The position numbers and the translations under genes were made by a program. A stretch of DNA of 64,000 bases from Sediminibacillus dalangtanensis (GTDB lineage Bacteria > Bacillota > Bacilli > Bacillales > Amphibacillaceae), in NCBI RefSeq assembly GCF_017792025.1, contig NZ_CP046956.1, positions 1,240,001-1,304,000 on the forward strand. Reading direction: 5' to 3'. Within the stretch, counting starts at the first letter, position 1, and each line of letters opens with the position of its first letter. Shown piece by piece: positions 1 through 8,481 of this stretch. Below the pieces are notes generated by a model. The model did not search any database. It worked only from the letters and a program-made list of their open reading frames with translations, and was not told the origin of the DNA.

Positions 1-672
1 TTACTGGAAAGCTTTACGACAGCGGTCGGGCAGTATATCGGTCAATATATTCCGATGAGCTTATCGTTGTCGCCTTATTCAGATGGTTCCTGGCGGGGAC
101 AATGGACGATTTTCTTCTGGGCCTGGGTAATTGCCTGGGGACCCTATGTCGGGACGTTTATAGCCCGTATTTCACGAGGCAGGACGATCAGAGAGTTCGT
201 TTTCGGTGTCTTGTTTGTCCCGGCTTTGCTTGGTGCGATTTGGTTTTCCATCATGGGCGGCACCGGCTTGCATATGCAAATCAGCGAAGGTATCGACATT
301 GCTTCCAGAGCACAACAGCATGAGGAAGTGGCATTCTTCATGATGCTCGGCAACCTTCCGCTAGGATTGGTATTGAATATATTGGGTATTTTGTTGATCA
401 CGATTTTCTTCATTACTTCAGCTGATTCTGCTAGTTATGTGTTAAGTGTTTTGTCTTCAAAAGGTACACTGAATCCTAAGACCCTGACGAAGCTTTCTTG
501 GGGGTTTCTGATTTCGATCACGGCAGCGGTCTTGCTTCTAAGCGGCGGACTGGAAGCATTACGCGCAGTGGCAATCATGACTGCGATGCCGTTCACAGTG
601 ATCATTCTCGTGATGATCGTCTCGTTAATCAAAGGGCTTCGGGAAGAGTTCGGCAAGCATCCGACAAATTGA
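1..672 (+). CDS. BCCT-family compatible-solute transporter, 5'-truncated by window start
   Basis: The reading frame is open from base 1 to the TGA at 670-672, so the N-terminal part lies outside the window. The visible ~223 residues are the C-terminal half of a betaine/choline/carnitine transporter (OpuD/BetL type): several membrane helices, the conserved stretch FWAWVIAWGPYVGTFIARIS followed by RGRTIREFVFG, and ITSADSASYVLS near the last helices. BCCT carriers import trimethylammonium solutes with Na+ across the cytoplasmic membrane. The gene at 48006-49541 is a paralog with the same motifs. Substrate cannot be told from sequence. A terminator follows at once. Confidence 0.93.
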   Translation, partial: LLESFTTAVGQYIGQYIPMSLSLSPYSDGSWRGQWTIFFWAWVIAWGPYVGTFIARISRGRTIREFVFGVLFVPALLGAIWFSIMGGTGLHMQISEGIDIASRAQQHEEVAFFMMLGNLPLGLVLNILGILLITIFFITSADSASYVLSVLSSKGTLNPKTLTKLSWGFLISITAAVLLLSGGLEALRAVAIMTAMPFTVIILVMIVSLIKGLREEFGKHPTN

Positions 673-674
673 AG

Positions 675-704
675 AAAACCGGCAGGTAATTTGCCGGTTT
701 TTTT
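675..704 (+). terminator. Rho-independent terminator after the BCCT gene
   Basis: A 9-bp stem AAACCGGCA / TGCCGGTTT (676-684 with 692-700) is followed by a T run. It starts three bases after the BCCT stop codon. Confidence 0.9.
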
Positions 705-859
705 AGGAGAAAAAATTTTATAGAAAAGCTCTGTTAAAATGAATTATTTGGCTTACTAAACAAACGTTAATTTTTGTTTGATAGTTAGCAAGTACTTAAC
801 TTATAGTTTTGTGAGACTGTCCCGGTATGAAAACTCCCCATTAATTGAAGAAATACATT

Positions 860-1621
860 TTACTCTTTTTTTGCAGTAGCCTCGAATGTAATTATTTGGT
901 CCGAATCAGTCGGATATTGTCCGTACTTATAATCAGCCGAAATGATTATGTCTTCAAACCCTATCTTTTCAAGCAACATTTTAAACTCTTCAACGCCATA
1001 CCATCGCAATGGAAATTGTTCTAGTTCAGTGTGGAGTAGCTCGCCATTATTCCATTTTTCATAGCGGTTATGAGAAATTTTGTACTGGTTTAAATAGTCA
1101 ACCTCGACTACTTTTGATTCCAATGTAATGATATCGCCATTCTTCGTTTTCCAAGTTCTTGTTGATATTTTGTCAATTGAAAAATCAGTTTCTAGAAAAG
1201 TATCTAAAATCAGCCGACCTCCATTAGAGAGGTGGTTATAGAAATTTTTTATTGCTTTGATAGAGTCTTCTCTCTTATGTAACAGCAAGAATGTTCCATT
1301 CGGCACGATAATAGCTTCATATTTTGTATCTGATGAAAATGACTCCATCTGACCCTCGAATAGTTTTGGGTTGAGTCCTCTATCATCACAGTTATGACGG
1401 CATATTTTTAACATTTCTTGCGAAACATCCATGCCATCCACTTTCAACCCGCTTTCTAAGAGAGGGATAAGCATTCGTCCAGTTCCAACTCCTGGTTCAA
1501 GGACTTGACCCTTACAAGAGGCTAATCGATCGCCATAAAATTCAACATCTCCAAATGAAAGGCCAATATATTTGTCCATATCATATACTTCTGAAGAAAG
1601 TTTATGATAATAACCTAACAC
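860..1621 (-). CDS. Class I SAM-dependent methyltransferase
   Basis: 253 residues from a GTG start preceded by GAGGAG at good spacing. The Rossmann-type methyltransferase signature is clear: motif I LEPGVGTGRML near residues 41-51, motif II acidic loop GMDVSQEML, and IIVPNGTFLLL followed by LSNGGRLILDTF as the post-II/III region. The protein is soluble and the acceptor is unknown; small-molecule methylation is the usual role for this size. It stands alone, transcribed away from the IS110 element upstream, with no clear terminator before the convergent BCCT gene. Confidence 0.85.
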   Translation of the reverse strand: MLGYYHKLSSEVYDMDKYIGLSFGDVEFYGDRLASCKGQVLEPGVGTGRMLIPLLESGLKVDGMDVSQEMLKICRHNCDDRGLNPKLFEGQMESFSSDTKYEAIIVPNGTFLLLHKREDSIKAIKNFYNHLSNGGRLILDTFLETDFSIDKISTRTWKTKNGDIITLESKVVEVDYLNQYKISHNRYEKWNNGELLHTELEQFPLRWYGVEEFKMLLEKIGFEDIIISADYKYGQYPTDSDQIITFEATAKKE

Positions 1622-1799
1622 TGTATCATCTCCTCGTATATTATGTTTAGGCCCTCAAATAGAGCCTTCAGTTTTTACATTTTTTCCTGCTATCAATGTC
1701 AAAAAGTCTTGGACACCCTGAGATATTTCTAGATAATGGTCTTAGGATCATTTGGGACAATTCTTTCATCTCCTGTGGCTCGACCACACTTTAAGACTG

Positions 1800-1942
1800 T
1801 TTCCCAGTGTACGTGCGGAACTTCCTACTCGCAGGCTGTGCACCTTGTTCTTCGAACCTAGAAAATAGTAGCTCTAGGGCGGCTTTCGAACCAAGGATAG
1901 TACTGATACACGAGGTTGCTGATCGGCGTTCACACTAGGGAT
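1800..1942 (+). ncRNA. Candidate IS110 bridge RNA
   Basis: The non-coding leader before the transposase is highly structured. CTTG (1844-1847) plus TTCGAA (1851-1856) pair with TTCGAA (1885-1890) plus CAAG (1892-1895). Directly inside, CCTAG (1857-1861) pairs with CTAGG (1874-1878), leaving internal and apical loops. An upstream hairpin GTGC/GCAC spans 1813-1843. Stem-with-internal-loop architecture in this location is what bridge RNAs of IS110 elements show, where the loops bind target and donor DNA. Ends are estimated; the guide sequences were not assigned. Confidence 0.55.
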
Positions 1943-2002
1943 ATCTCAGGGCGTCCAAGAAATAAGTACCAATGATTCTAATTTGAAAGGAGGGTATCCC
2001 CC

Positions 2003-3232
2003 GTGAAATTATTTGCTGGATTAGATGTTAGTTCTTTTGATATCAAGGTTTGCTTACTAAATGGTGAAGGAGATAAACTCAGAAGCTTCACCGTATCCAA
2101 TGATCTACCAGGTGCAACTCTATTACGAGATTCTATTCTAGAGTGTGTCGAAGGCCAAAAAGTCGATATACTCAAAATTGGTCTTGAGTCTACGTCGGTC
2201 TATAGCTTTCATCCATCTATGTTTTTTCATAATGACGAGTCACTCAAGGCACTTGGTACACAAGTGTTTGTCATGAATCCTAAACAAATTAAGAACTTTA
2301 AAAAGAGTTATAGTGATATGGACAAAACCGATGAGATTGATGCATTTGTTATAGCTGATTACCTGCGCTTTGGCCGAGCCAATATGTCTGTTGTTAAAGA
2401 GAGCCAATACATAGCACTCCAACAGCTTACTCGTTCGAGATACCAACTCGTTCATCAGGTGACCAAAGAAAAACAGCACTTTCTTCAACACTTGAGTTAC
2501 AAATGCAATACCTTTCAAGAGGAAGTGGACTCCTCCATTTTTGGTAATGCCATGATGGAACTCTTTTTCGAGAAATTCAGTTTAGAAGAACTATCTCAAA
2601 TGCCATTGGAAGATCTAGCTGCATTCCTTCAAGAGAAAGGGAAGAATCGTTTCAGTGATGCCGAATGTGTAGCTAAATCAATCCAAAAAGCCGTTCGTTC
2701 TTCTTATCGATTAGACAAGGTCTTGGAAAACTCTATTGATCTCATCCTTGGCACTACTATTGAAGTGATTCGCACACTTCAAAAACAAGTAAAAGAGATA
2801 GATAAAGCCATCAAACGGATCATGGCTGGATTAACGGAAACACTTGAAACAATCCCAGGGATTGGACCTGTGTTTTCTGCAGGAATTATTGCAGAAATTG
2901 GCCAAATTGAACGCTTTGATGATGAGACAAAGATTGCTAAATACGCAGGCCTCTATTGGCGTAAAAATCAATCAGGACGTTTTACAGCTGATGATACTTC
3001 GCTATCTCGTAATGGGAATCAGTACCTTAGATATTACCTTGTTGAAGCCGCCAACTCGGTAAGAAGACAAGTTCCTGAGTACCAAGCGTATTACGCGAAG
3101 AAATACAAAGAAGTACCAAAACACCAACATAAAAGGGCACTCGTCTTAACCGCAAGAAAATTAGTACGGTTGGTTGATGCGCTACTACGCAATCACCAAG
3201 TCTACACGTCGAAAAGGAGCGTGAATGAATGA
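2003..3232 (+). CDS. IS110-family transposase (DEDD recombinase)
   Basis: 409 residues from a GTG start with an ideal AAAGGAGG (1985-1992). The N-terminal RuvC-like DEDD_Tnp domain shows Asp8 (FAGLDVSS), Glu62 (IGLEST), Asp110 and Asp113 (DKTDEIDAF). The C-terminal Transposase_20 domain begins with the HhH-like LETIPGIGPVFSAGIIAEIG and ends with SLSRNGNQYLRYYL, where Ser335 is the likely catalytic serine of the family. All expected catalytic residues are present and length is normal, so the enzyme is probably functional. Base composition is close to its neighbours. Confidence 0.93.
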   Translation: MKLFAGLDVSSFDIKVCLLNGEGDKLRSFTVSNDLPGATLLRDSILECVEGQKVDILKIGLESTSVYSFHPSMFFHNDESLKALGTQVFVMNPKQIKNFKKSYSDMDKTDEIDAFVIADYLRFGRANMSVVKESQYIALQQLTRSRYQLVHQVTKEKQHFLQHLSYKCNTFQEEVDSSIFGNAMMELFFEKFSLEELSQMPLEDLAAFLQEKGKNRFSDAECVAKSIQKAVRSSYRLDKVLENSIDLILGTTIEVIRTLQKQVKEIDKAIKRIMAGLTETLETIPGIGPVFSAGIIAEIGQIERFDDETKIAKYAGLYWRKNQSGRFTADDTSLSRNGNQYLRYYLVEAANSVRRQVPEYQAYYAKKYKEVPKHQHKRALVLTARKLVRLVDALLRNHQVYTSKRSVNE

Positions 3233-3590
3233 AGCATATCTAGCTTCTAAATCCTTTTTATTCCATTCCAGTAATTTACATATATTACTGGTCTAGTTTG
3301 GTGTTGCCTTTTTTGATAAAGTGTACCTTGATTATCAAATATTAATTTAATTTTTGTTTGACATATTACCGCAGGTCTTTTTATCTTTTTAGTACACCTT
3401 CACCTGTAACAATTATGCTTCGATCGATAAATAGATAACCTAAGTGTACCATAAATTACCATATTCTGTATCAGAACTATTTCATCATTCAGTCTTTCGT
3501 AGTGACTTCCTTATTAGCCGTTACCAGAGCTTATAATGAGAAGGCTGACAGGCACGTTTTGGAGAGAAATAAATTTATTAGGAATACCCT
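3233..3590. other. Intergenic stretch after the transposase, no gene seen
   Basis: AT-rich, 358 bp. It contains a hairpin around 3268-3293 (AGTAAT/ATTACT) that may end transposase transcription or mark the right end of the insertion. No convincing reading frame or RNA gene was found. Confidence 0.5.
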
Positions 3591-4052
3591 TCATAAATGC
3601 TTATAAACAGTTTCGCGGTATGGCTGGAAGCCCTTGTTATGATAAAAAGTCTTGGCTGATTCATTGGCGGTCCAGTAGTCCAGTTCAATGCGGCTAATTC
3701 CTTCAGACGCGGCCCTGTCGAATATTTCTTCCATTAACCTGGAACCAAATCCTTTGCCTTGATAGGCGTTCTCTATGCTTATTTGATGGACATAAATGGA
3801 TTGGTATGTATCCAGATAGGCAATTCCAGGATAGGTTCTTTTTTCAATCCAGGCAAAACCGGCTGGTTGTTTGTCCTCTTCTACGAGCAAAAAGGTAAAT
3901 TCCGGTTTATCGATGATGCTTTCAAAGAAACCAAGTGCCTTTTGGGCATTGTATTCGTCGAAGATATCGGGATAAAGCTGCCGGTGAAGCTGGTGTACGG
4001 TTTGATTTAGATTTGCGATAGTTTGGCAGTCGGTTGTTTCAGTGATGTTCAA
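3591..4052 (-). CDS. GNAT-family N-acetyltransferase
   Basis: 153 residues from a TTG start; a GGGGGAA ribosome site lies 8 bases upstream. The acetyl-CoA binding motif A is visible as QGKGFGSRLMEEIF near residues 97-110, followed by the C-terminal strand-helix YWTANESAKTFYHNKGF typical of GNAT domains. The protein transfers an acetyl group to an amine of unknown identity in the cytoplasm. It is monocistronic and divergent from the helicase gene. Confidence 0.88.
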   Translation of the reverse strand: MNITETTDCQTIANLNQTVHQLHRQLYPDIFDEYNAQKALGFFESIIDKPEFTFLLVEEDKQPAGFAWIEKRTYPGIAYLDTYQSIYVHQISIENAYQGKGFGSRLMEEIFDRAASEGISRIELDYWTANESAKTFYHNKGFQPYRETVYKHL

Positions 4053-4175
4053 GTTTTATTCCCCCTATTAACGGTTTGCTTGTATTATAGCTTATAATAG
4101 ACAGGAGTAGGGTGGAATTTTAGCGCTCATACTAGAAACGAAATGAATAGAGACAACAGAAAGGATTTTTTATAA

Positions 4176-5318
4176 ATGCCACAAGGAATCGATATGTTAT
4201 TTTTAGAGCCTCGACCGTATTTGCGTTCAGCGTGGGAAAAGGCTGGTTTTACAGTGCCGACAGCAATCCAGAAAAAAGCAATTCCGGAGATACTGCAAGG
4301 AAAAGATGTGATTGCGGAATCACCGACCGGAAGCGGAAAAACGCTTGCTTACATATTACCGCTTTTACAAAAAATAGATCCAGAAAAAAAGCATGTCCAG
4401 ACAGTGATTCTTGCATCCTCTCATGAGTTGGTCATGCAAATCCATCAGGAAATCCAAACCTGGGCTGCCGGCAGCGGAATTGGCAGTGCATCGCTTATCG
4501 GCGGAGCGAACATCAAACGTCAGCTGGAAAAGCTGAAAAAACGCCCGCAAATCATAGCCGGTACACCGGGAAGAGTGCAGGAACTAATTAATAAAAAGAA
4601 GTTGAAGATGCATGAAGTGAAAACGATCGTATTGGATGAAGCGGATCAATTAGTGGTTACCGAGCATGAGAAAACAATCCAGGCCATCATCAAAAGCACC
4701 TTGAACGAGCGGCAGCTGTTGGTGTTTTCCGCTACCATTTCCAGAGCAGTGGAAGAGGCCGCCTTGTACATGATGGAAGAACCATCCGTAATTCGTATAG
4801 GCAGAGAAGAAACAGATACCCCTCCTGTCAAGCACGGCTATTTAGTAGTAGAGGTACGAGAAAAGCTGGAAGTGCTGCGCAAACTGATTCGTCGTAAGGA
4901 CCATATAAAAGCGTTGGCCTTCGGCAATGATATCGGCAGCCTCACTGTCCTTGCTGAAAAGCTGGAGTACAAGGGAATCAATGCTGGTATCCTGCATGGG
5001 GATTCCAAGAAACAGCAGCGAGAGCGAACAATCAAGGCCTTCCGTTCTGGTGAATTGGATCTTCTCTTGGCGACAGACGTAGCTGGAAGAGGTCTGGATA
5101 TCAAAGATATTACCGATATCATCAATATCGATCTACCTGGAGAGGCAGACCAATATATCCACCGAGCGGGAAGAACCGGACGGCTCGGTACCACTGGAGG
5201 AGAAGTCCTGTCCATCATTACAGCACAGGAAGAAAAGAAACTCAAAAGGTATAGCAGCCAGCTCAACATCCCGATAACCAGAAAAAAACTCTACAAAGGC
5301 ACCTTGCAATCTTATTAG
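4176..5318 (+). CDS. DEAD-box ATP-dependent RNA helicase (YfmL-like)
   Basis: 380 residues, close to the size of B. subtilis YfmL, which it resembles in having a minimal helicase core without a long C-terminal extension. Motifs in order: Q-motif region FTVPTAIQKKAIPEIL, Walker A SPTGSGKT (49-56), GTPGR, DEAD (154-157), SAT (185-187), and HRAGRTGR near residue 330. Such enzymes unwind RNA duplexes in ribosome assembly or cold adaptation. Start chosen at 4176 because AAAGGA lies about nine bases upstream; ATG 4194 is an alternative. Three large palindromes follow the stop codon. Confidence 0.93.
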   Translation: MPQGIDMLFLEPRPYLRSAWEKAGFTVPTAIQKKAIPEILQGKDVIAESPTGSGKTLAYILPLLQKIDPEKKHVQTVILASSHELVMQIHQEIQTWAAGSGIGSASLIGGANIKRQLEKLKKRPQIIAGTPGRVQELINKKKLKMHEVKTIVLDEADQLVVTEHEKTIQAIIKSTLNERQLLVFSATISRAVEEAALYMMEEPSVIRIGREETDTPPVKHGYLVVEVREKLEVLRKLIRRKDHIKALAFGNDIGSLTVLAEKLEYKGINAGILHGDSKKQQRERTIKAFRSGELDLLLATDVAGRGLDIKDITDIINIDLPGEADQYIHRAGRTGRLGTTGGEVLSIITAQEEKKLKRYSSQLNIPITRKKLYKGTLQSY

Positions 5319-5319
5319 A

Positions 5320-5543
5320 GGGGTCAGTCCCTCCAAGCGGTCAATGACCTTTGGAGGGACTGACCCCAAAAGGTCTCTTAAAGCGGTGATTAGAAGGGGA
5401 AATACTAATTTTCCGGGGTTTGTAGCGGTTTGGGGTCTGACCCCAAACCGCTTTCTACTGCGAAATAACCAGAAGAAGGGACAGTCCCCGAAACGCTCAT
5501 AAAAGCATAAAACTGCTTTTTAGATGGGTTCGGGGACTGTCCC
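5320..5543. repeat. Cluster of three perfect palindromes of the GGGGTCAGTCCC type
   Basis: Unit 1 is a 17-bp perfect stem (5320-5336 with 5351-5367, arms beginning GGGGTCAGTCCC). Unit 2 is a 14-bp stem with a one-base centre (5424-5437 and 5439-5452, core GGGGTC-T-GACCCC). Unit 3 is a 15-bp stem (5478-5492 with 5529-5543, core GGGACAGTCCCC). They share a GGGGWCNGWCCCC theme but differ in flanks, like REP/RAYT-associated elements known in Firmicutes. They may also end transcription of the helicase gene. No transposase of that type is nearby. Confidence 0.8.
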
Positions 5544-5614
5544 CTCCATTTTTTTGGAACTTTTTGGCTTGCTTATTCGTATAGGTAGTAATGAGGGAAA
5601 GGCAGGTGTTTTGT

Positions 5615-5905
5615 ATGAAGGCTGTGTATTTTGGGTTTATCGGGGTTGGAGTGGCACTAATTACAGCTTTTGTTACAACCGATTTTACGTATCTTTATAA
5701 GATTACGGGAGCGGCTGCATTGCTTTGTGTGACTCTTGCCGGTTTGACATCTGGGGCTTTTGTCAGCGGTCAGCAATATGGAAGGAATATTCATTCGGAA
5801 ACAAAACAGACAAGACAAGAAAGGTATGGCATGATGTTGTTTTCGTTAAAAGCTGCCGTTCCCAATATCTGTTCAGCTATCCTATTTTATTTATTGATTG
5901 CATAA
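5615..5905 (+). CDS. Small membrane protein, possibly DUF5316 family
   Basis: 96 residues from ATG 5615, chosen over an upstream ATG at 5591 because GGCAGGTG precedes 5615 by about six bases. Three hydrophobic segments (residues ~4-22, ~27-47, ~75-95) with a polar loop QQYGRNIHSETKQTRQERY between the second and third suggest an integral membrane protein. The family assignment is from general resemblance to small Bacillus membrane proteins and is weak. It is followed 34 bases later by another small membrane protein. Confidence 0.6.
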   Translation: MKAVYFGFIGVGVALITAFVTTDFTYLYKITGAAALLCVTLAGLTSGAFVSGQQYGRNIHSETKQTRQERYGMMLFSLKAAVPNICSAILFYLLIA

Positions 5906-5939
5906 TAAAGTTCGAATCCTTACATAAGGAGGGATCAAT

Positions 5940-6125
5940 ATGACGATGTTTGGCTGGATTTTCTGGGGAGCAATTGCGGTGATAGTAGTCATTGCCATCA
6001 TCTTAAAGCTCAAATTTAACATGAAGTCGCCTGATTCTAGTAAGTCGACTGCTCAAATGCAGGCGGAGGAACGGGCGAGAAGCCAATTCGACAAGCTGCC
6101 GCCCGGTGGTGGTTTCGGTGGCTAA
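5940..6125 (+). CDS. Single-span membrane protein, function unknown
   Basis: 61 residues with a strong AAGGAGGG site upstream. A membrane helix (residues ~4-24) is followed by a short cytoplasmic or external tail ending PPGGGFGG. No family recognised. It probably shares a transcript with the preceding small membrane gene. Its stop codon overlaps the stop of the convergent VOC gene by four bases. Confidence 0.65.
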   Translation: MTMFGWIFWGAIAVIVVIAIILKLKFNMKSPDSSKSTAQMQAEERARSQFDKLPPGGGFGG

Positions 6126-6550
6126 TTTTTTTCTGTATTCTCAGGATAATCACAATATTCGATGATGGTACCTTCTGTATCAGCTGGATTCAAATAAACC
6201 AAGCGACGGCCGTGCTTGTTGACACGAAAACTGTCAGGCAAGGTGCGGATTCCTGCTGTTTTTAAATCCTCCAAGGCTTTTTCCAAGTCATGGACGTGGT
6301 AGGCTATGTGATGGACTCCTTTGCCTTTTTGCCTGATGAATCGGGCGATGGGGGAGGTTTCATTATTTGTCGGTTTTAGCAGCTCTGTGCGGTTTCCGTT
6401 CACTTCCATAATAGCAATTTCGCTCTCGACCCCTTTTGTTTCACTTCGGTAACGATCGATGAGTTTTCCGCCCAGGACGTGTTGATAAAAAGCAATGCTT
6501 GCTTCTAAATCACGGACTGCAATTCCAATGTGATCGAGTTCGTATGTCAT
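6122..6550 (-). CDS. VOC-family protein, methylmalonyl-CoA epimerase-like
   Basis: 142 residues forming a glyoxalase/epimerase fold: DHIGIAVRDLEASIAFY at the N-terminus, HHIAYHVHDLEKALEDL in the second half and GTIIEYCDY at the end supply the His and Glu metal ligands of the superfamily. The spacing and length match methylmalonyl-CoA epimerases (B. subtilis YqjC type), which convert (S)- to (R)-methylmalonyl-CoA. No mutase or carboxylase gene is adjacent, so a different VOC activity remains possible. Confidence 0.75.
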   Translation of the reverse strand: MTYELDHIGIAVRDLEASIAFYQHVLGGKLIDRYRSETKGVESEIAIMEVNGNRTELLKPTNNETSPIARFIRQKGKGVHHIAYHVHDLEKALEDLKTAGIRTLPDSFRVNKHGRRLVYLNPADTEGTIIEYCDYPENTEKN

Positions 6551-6630
6551 AAAAATTCTCCTTTAATCAGGTTGAGCTCATTTTACCATATTCTCAGAAC
6601 CTATAAATCTTAAAAAGGTCGGTGGATTCT

Positions 6631-7263
6631 ATGCAACACTTATTTCTATTCGGCGGAAGTCCGCCATTTACGCCAGAGTTGGGAAAGGTTTTTGCCGAAA
6701 CTGCCAGGCAGGCAACCAAAAAAGTTGCCATTTTATTCTTGGAGAGAGAGGGCTGGGAGGAGTATATGTCGAAGTATACTTCGGTATTAAAAGAGCATGG
6801 TCTGCAGGACTTCTTTTACATGCCGCTTCACGTCCACGTCTCAACAAGTGAATTGGAACAGTTAGACGCATGCAGCGGTATTGTCATCGGTGGGGGAGAT
6901 ACCGTTCGCTACCGTAACTACATAGTGGATACGCCAATTGGTGAACGGATAAGGCAGCGTTATCTGTCGGGAGTGCCGGTAGCCGGATTTTCTGCCGGGG
7001 CATTGATCAGTCCGGAGCACTGTGTCATACCTCCTATCGATAATCGGGAAGGAAAACATTTATTTCTTCCTGGTTTGGGGCTAATCGAAGATATCATCAT
7101 CAGTGCCCATTTTACGAAGTGGCAAGAAGAAGCAAACCTGCAAAAAGCACTCCGGAAAACGGCCGTTCCCACAGGTTATGGCATAGACGATGATGCTGGG
7201 TGTTATTTTAAGAATCAGTCATTGGTTCTAACAGAGGGAAATATCAAAGTAATGAGAGGCTAA
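6631..7263 (+). CDS. Peptidase S51-like class I glutamine amidotransferase-fold protein
   Basis: 210 residues. The family hallmarks are GIVIGGGDTVRY, GFSAGALI with the candidate nucleophile Ser, and SAHFTKW with the candidate His. These match the dipeptidase E / cyanophycinase group (S51), serine hydrolases with a glutamine-amidotransferase-like fold. ATG 6631 is preferred to GTG 6622 because the AAAGGTCGGTGG purine tract fits it better. A downstream gene begins 12 bases after the stop, suggesting a two-gene operon. The natural substrate is unknown. Confidence 0.8.
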   Translation: MQHLFLFGGSPPFTPELGKVFAETARQATKKVAILFLEREGWEEYMSKYTSVLKEHGLQDFFYMPLHVHVSTSELEQLDACSGIVIGGGDTVRYRNYIVDTPIGERIRQRYLSGVPVAGFSAGALISPEHCVIPPIDNREGKHLFLPGLGLIEDIIISAHFTKWQEEANLQKALRKTAVPTGYGIDDDAGCYFKNQSLVLTEGNIKVMRG

Positions 7264-7275
7264 AGGGGGAGTAGA

Positions 7276-7749
7276 ATGATTCAATTGGCTGACGACTATA
7301 AAAAACGTTCGATTCGCTTCTTAGAAATTTGGCAAAAGCAAGGTTGGCGGATGAAGGTTTACGGTATTTCCTATCAGGGAGGGCAACCGAGGAAAGAACT
7401 GGTCGATACAGCCAGAACATTAGCATTGCAGACAGTGCCTTTTCCGGCGATGAACAGCGACCGTTACGGCGTCGGGTTCATCGGCGTGCACGATGGGAAG
7501 GATTCAGATTTTATTTTCATCGACTGGTGGTCCAATGAAAATGAACTAAACCATCATGTATATATTTCAAAACATGGAGAGAAACCGCAGTTTGAATATT
7601 GCACACCAAAAGGACTGATAGCCTGTACGTGGGATCTCAAGGTATTGAATTTCGAAAGGGACTGTTGGGTGATGGCGGTGTTAAACAATCCAGCCGGCAC
7701 TCCCGATATAGATCAGTATTTACAGTATCACATGAACGAGGATTTCTAA
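7276..7749 (+). CDS. Conserved-looking protein of unknown function
   Basis: 157 residues, soluble, no signal peptide. AGGGGGAG lies ahead of the ATG. It starts with KKRSIRFLEIWQKQGWRMKVYGI and has a strand-rich middle (YGVGFIGVHDGKDSDFIFID) and a Trp/His-containing segment DWWSNENELNHHVYIS. I do not recognise a catalytic signature. It is probably cotranscribed with the S51-like gene 12 bases upstream. Confidence 0.7.
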   Translation: MIQLADDYKKRSIRFLEIWQKQGWRMKVYGISYQGGQPRKELVDTARTLALQTVPFPAMNSDRYGVGFIGVHDGKDSDFIFIDWWSNENELNHHVYISKHGEKPQFEYCTPKGLIACTWDLKVLNFERDCWVMAVLNNPAGTPDIDQYLQYHMNEDF

Positions 7750-7921
7750 GTATAGGATTTATTATAAGAGGATAATGCTTCTCTACAGCAAATGTTGATC
7801 ATACAGCACCCTGTCTGTACCACGTTAACCGAGTGTAATTCCGTAGTGTTAATTAGCATTCGAGTCATGGACATAGCTCAAGATTCTATTTGAAGCAACA
7901 AAATCTGTGAAAATACCATAG
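7750..7921. other. Intergenic gap between convergent genes
   Basis: 172 bp with no convincing reading frame; only the terminator for the minus-strand gene lies at its far edge. Confidence 0.5.
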
Positions 7922-7956
7922 AAAAAAAGGGTCCTCGAAACATAAGAAGACCCTTT
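7922..7956 (-). terminator. Terminator for the DUF1259 gene
   Basis: AAAGGGTC and GACCCTTT arms flank a ~17-base loop; on the minus strand the stem is followed by a long T run. It lies directly after the minus-strand stop codon. Confidence 0.85.
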
Positions 7957-7963
7957 AACATTT

Positions 7964-8356
7964 CTAATCTTTTAAAACGGAAATGGCCTTTGAAAGCTTC
8001 CGCGCAAAATCTTCCGGTTTTTCAACAGATTGAACGTGGAGGTACTTGATATTCGGCTCGGCGAACAACCAGTGATTATGCAAAGCAGTAATTGTAAGAT
8101 CGTTTTTACCGAGAGCCCTTGTGAATTCGGGTATTTCTTCCGGGAGTACTACAATTTCAGCATGATTCAAGGCAGTACCGTCTTCTTCCAGGGATTCAAA
8201 ATGAATTTCCATCGATAATTCGCTTTTGAAGGGACGCCCTTGAACCGTGACGTCCAAGTCCCGTTCTTTTTCAGCTTCGCACATTCCGTCCTCGACTTCG
8301 GTTTCCACACCGAGGATGTCACCGAAAGTTTTCGCTATTTCCTGGATATCTGGCAT
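7964..8356 (-). CDS. DUF1259 (LppY/LpqO-like) protein
   Basis: 130 residues. The segment ITALHNHWLFAEPNIKYLHV with a following LSKAISVL helix is the DUF1259 hallmark (TALHNHM..E.P motif). Start placed at the second in-frame ATG (8356) because AAAGGAG ends nine bases before it and abuts the upstream ATG. The protein here has no signal peptide, unlike mycobacterial LppY/LpqO, so it is probably cytoplasmic. Function of the family is not established. Confidence 0.8.
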   Translation of the reverse strand: MPDIQEIAKTFGDILGVETEVEDGMCEAEKERDLDVTVQGRPFKSELSMEIHFESLEEDGTALNHAEIVVLPEEIPEFTRALGKNDLTITALHNHWLFAEPNIKYLHVQSVEKPEDFARKLSKAISVLKD

Positions 8357-8481
8357 ACAAGTCATCTCCTTTAAATTGTCTATGTAATTCCTTTTTCCCT
8401 ATGAAGAAGAACGTACACCCTTGATTTGGAAAAAATAAAAGCAAGCCAATCAGCTAACTAAAAGGAAAGAGGAGAAGCAGT

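Larger units (their letters stand above)
1690..3300 (+). mobile_element. IS110-family insertion sequence (approximate limits)
   Basis: One DEDD transposase gene with about 300 bp of structured non-coding sequence on its 5' side fits the IS110 group, in which the long left end encodes a bridge RNA. IS110 elements usually lack terminal inverted repeats, so the exact ends and core dinucleotide cannot be read here; the limits given are estimates. A hairpin CCAGTAAT/ATTACTGG sits shortly after the transposase. The element separates a methyltransferase from an acetyltransferase and appears intact. Confidence 0.7.

Noticed and set aside
768..3362. Similar strings TTAATTTTTGTTTGA at 768-782 and 3348-3361
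   Set aside because: The match is short, AT-rich and not aligned with either end of the IS110 element; probably chance.
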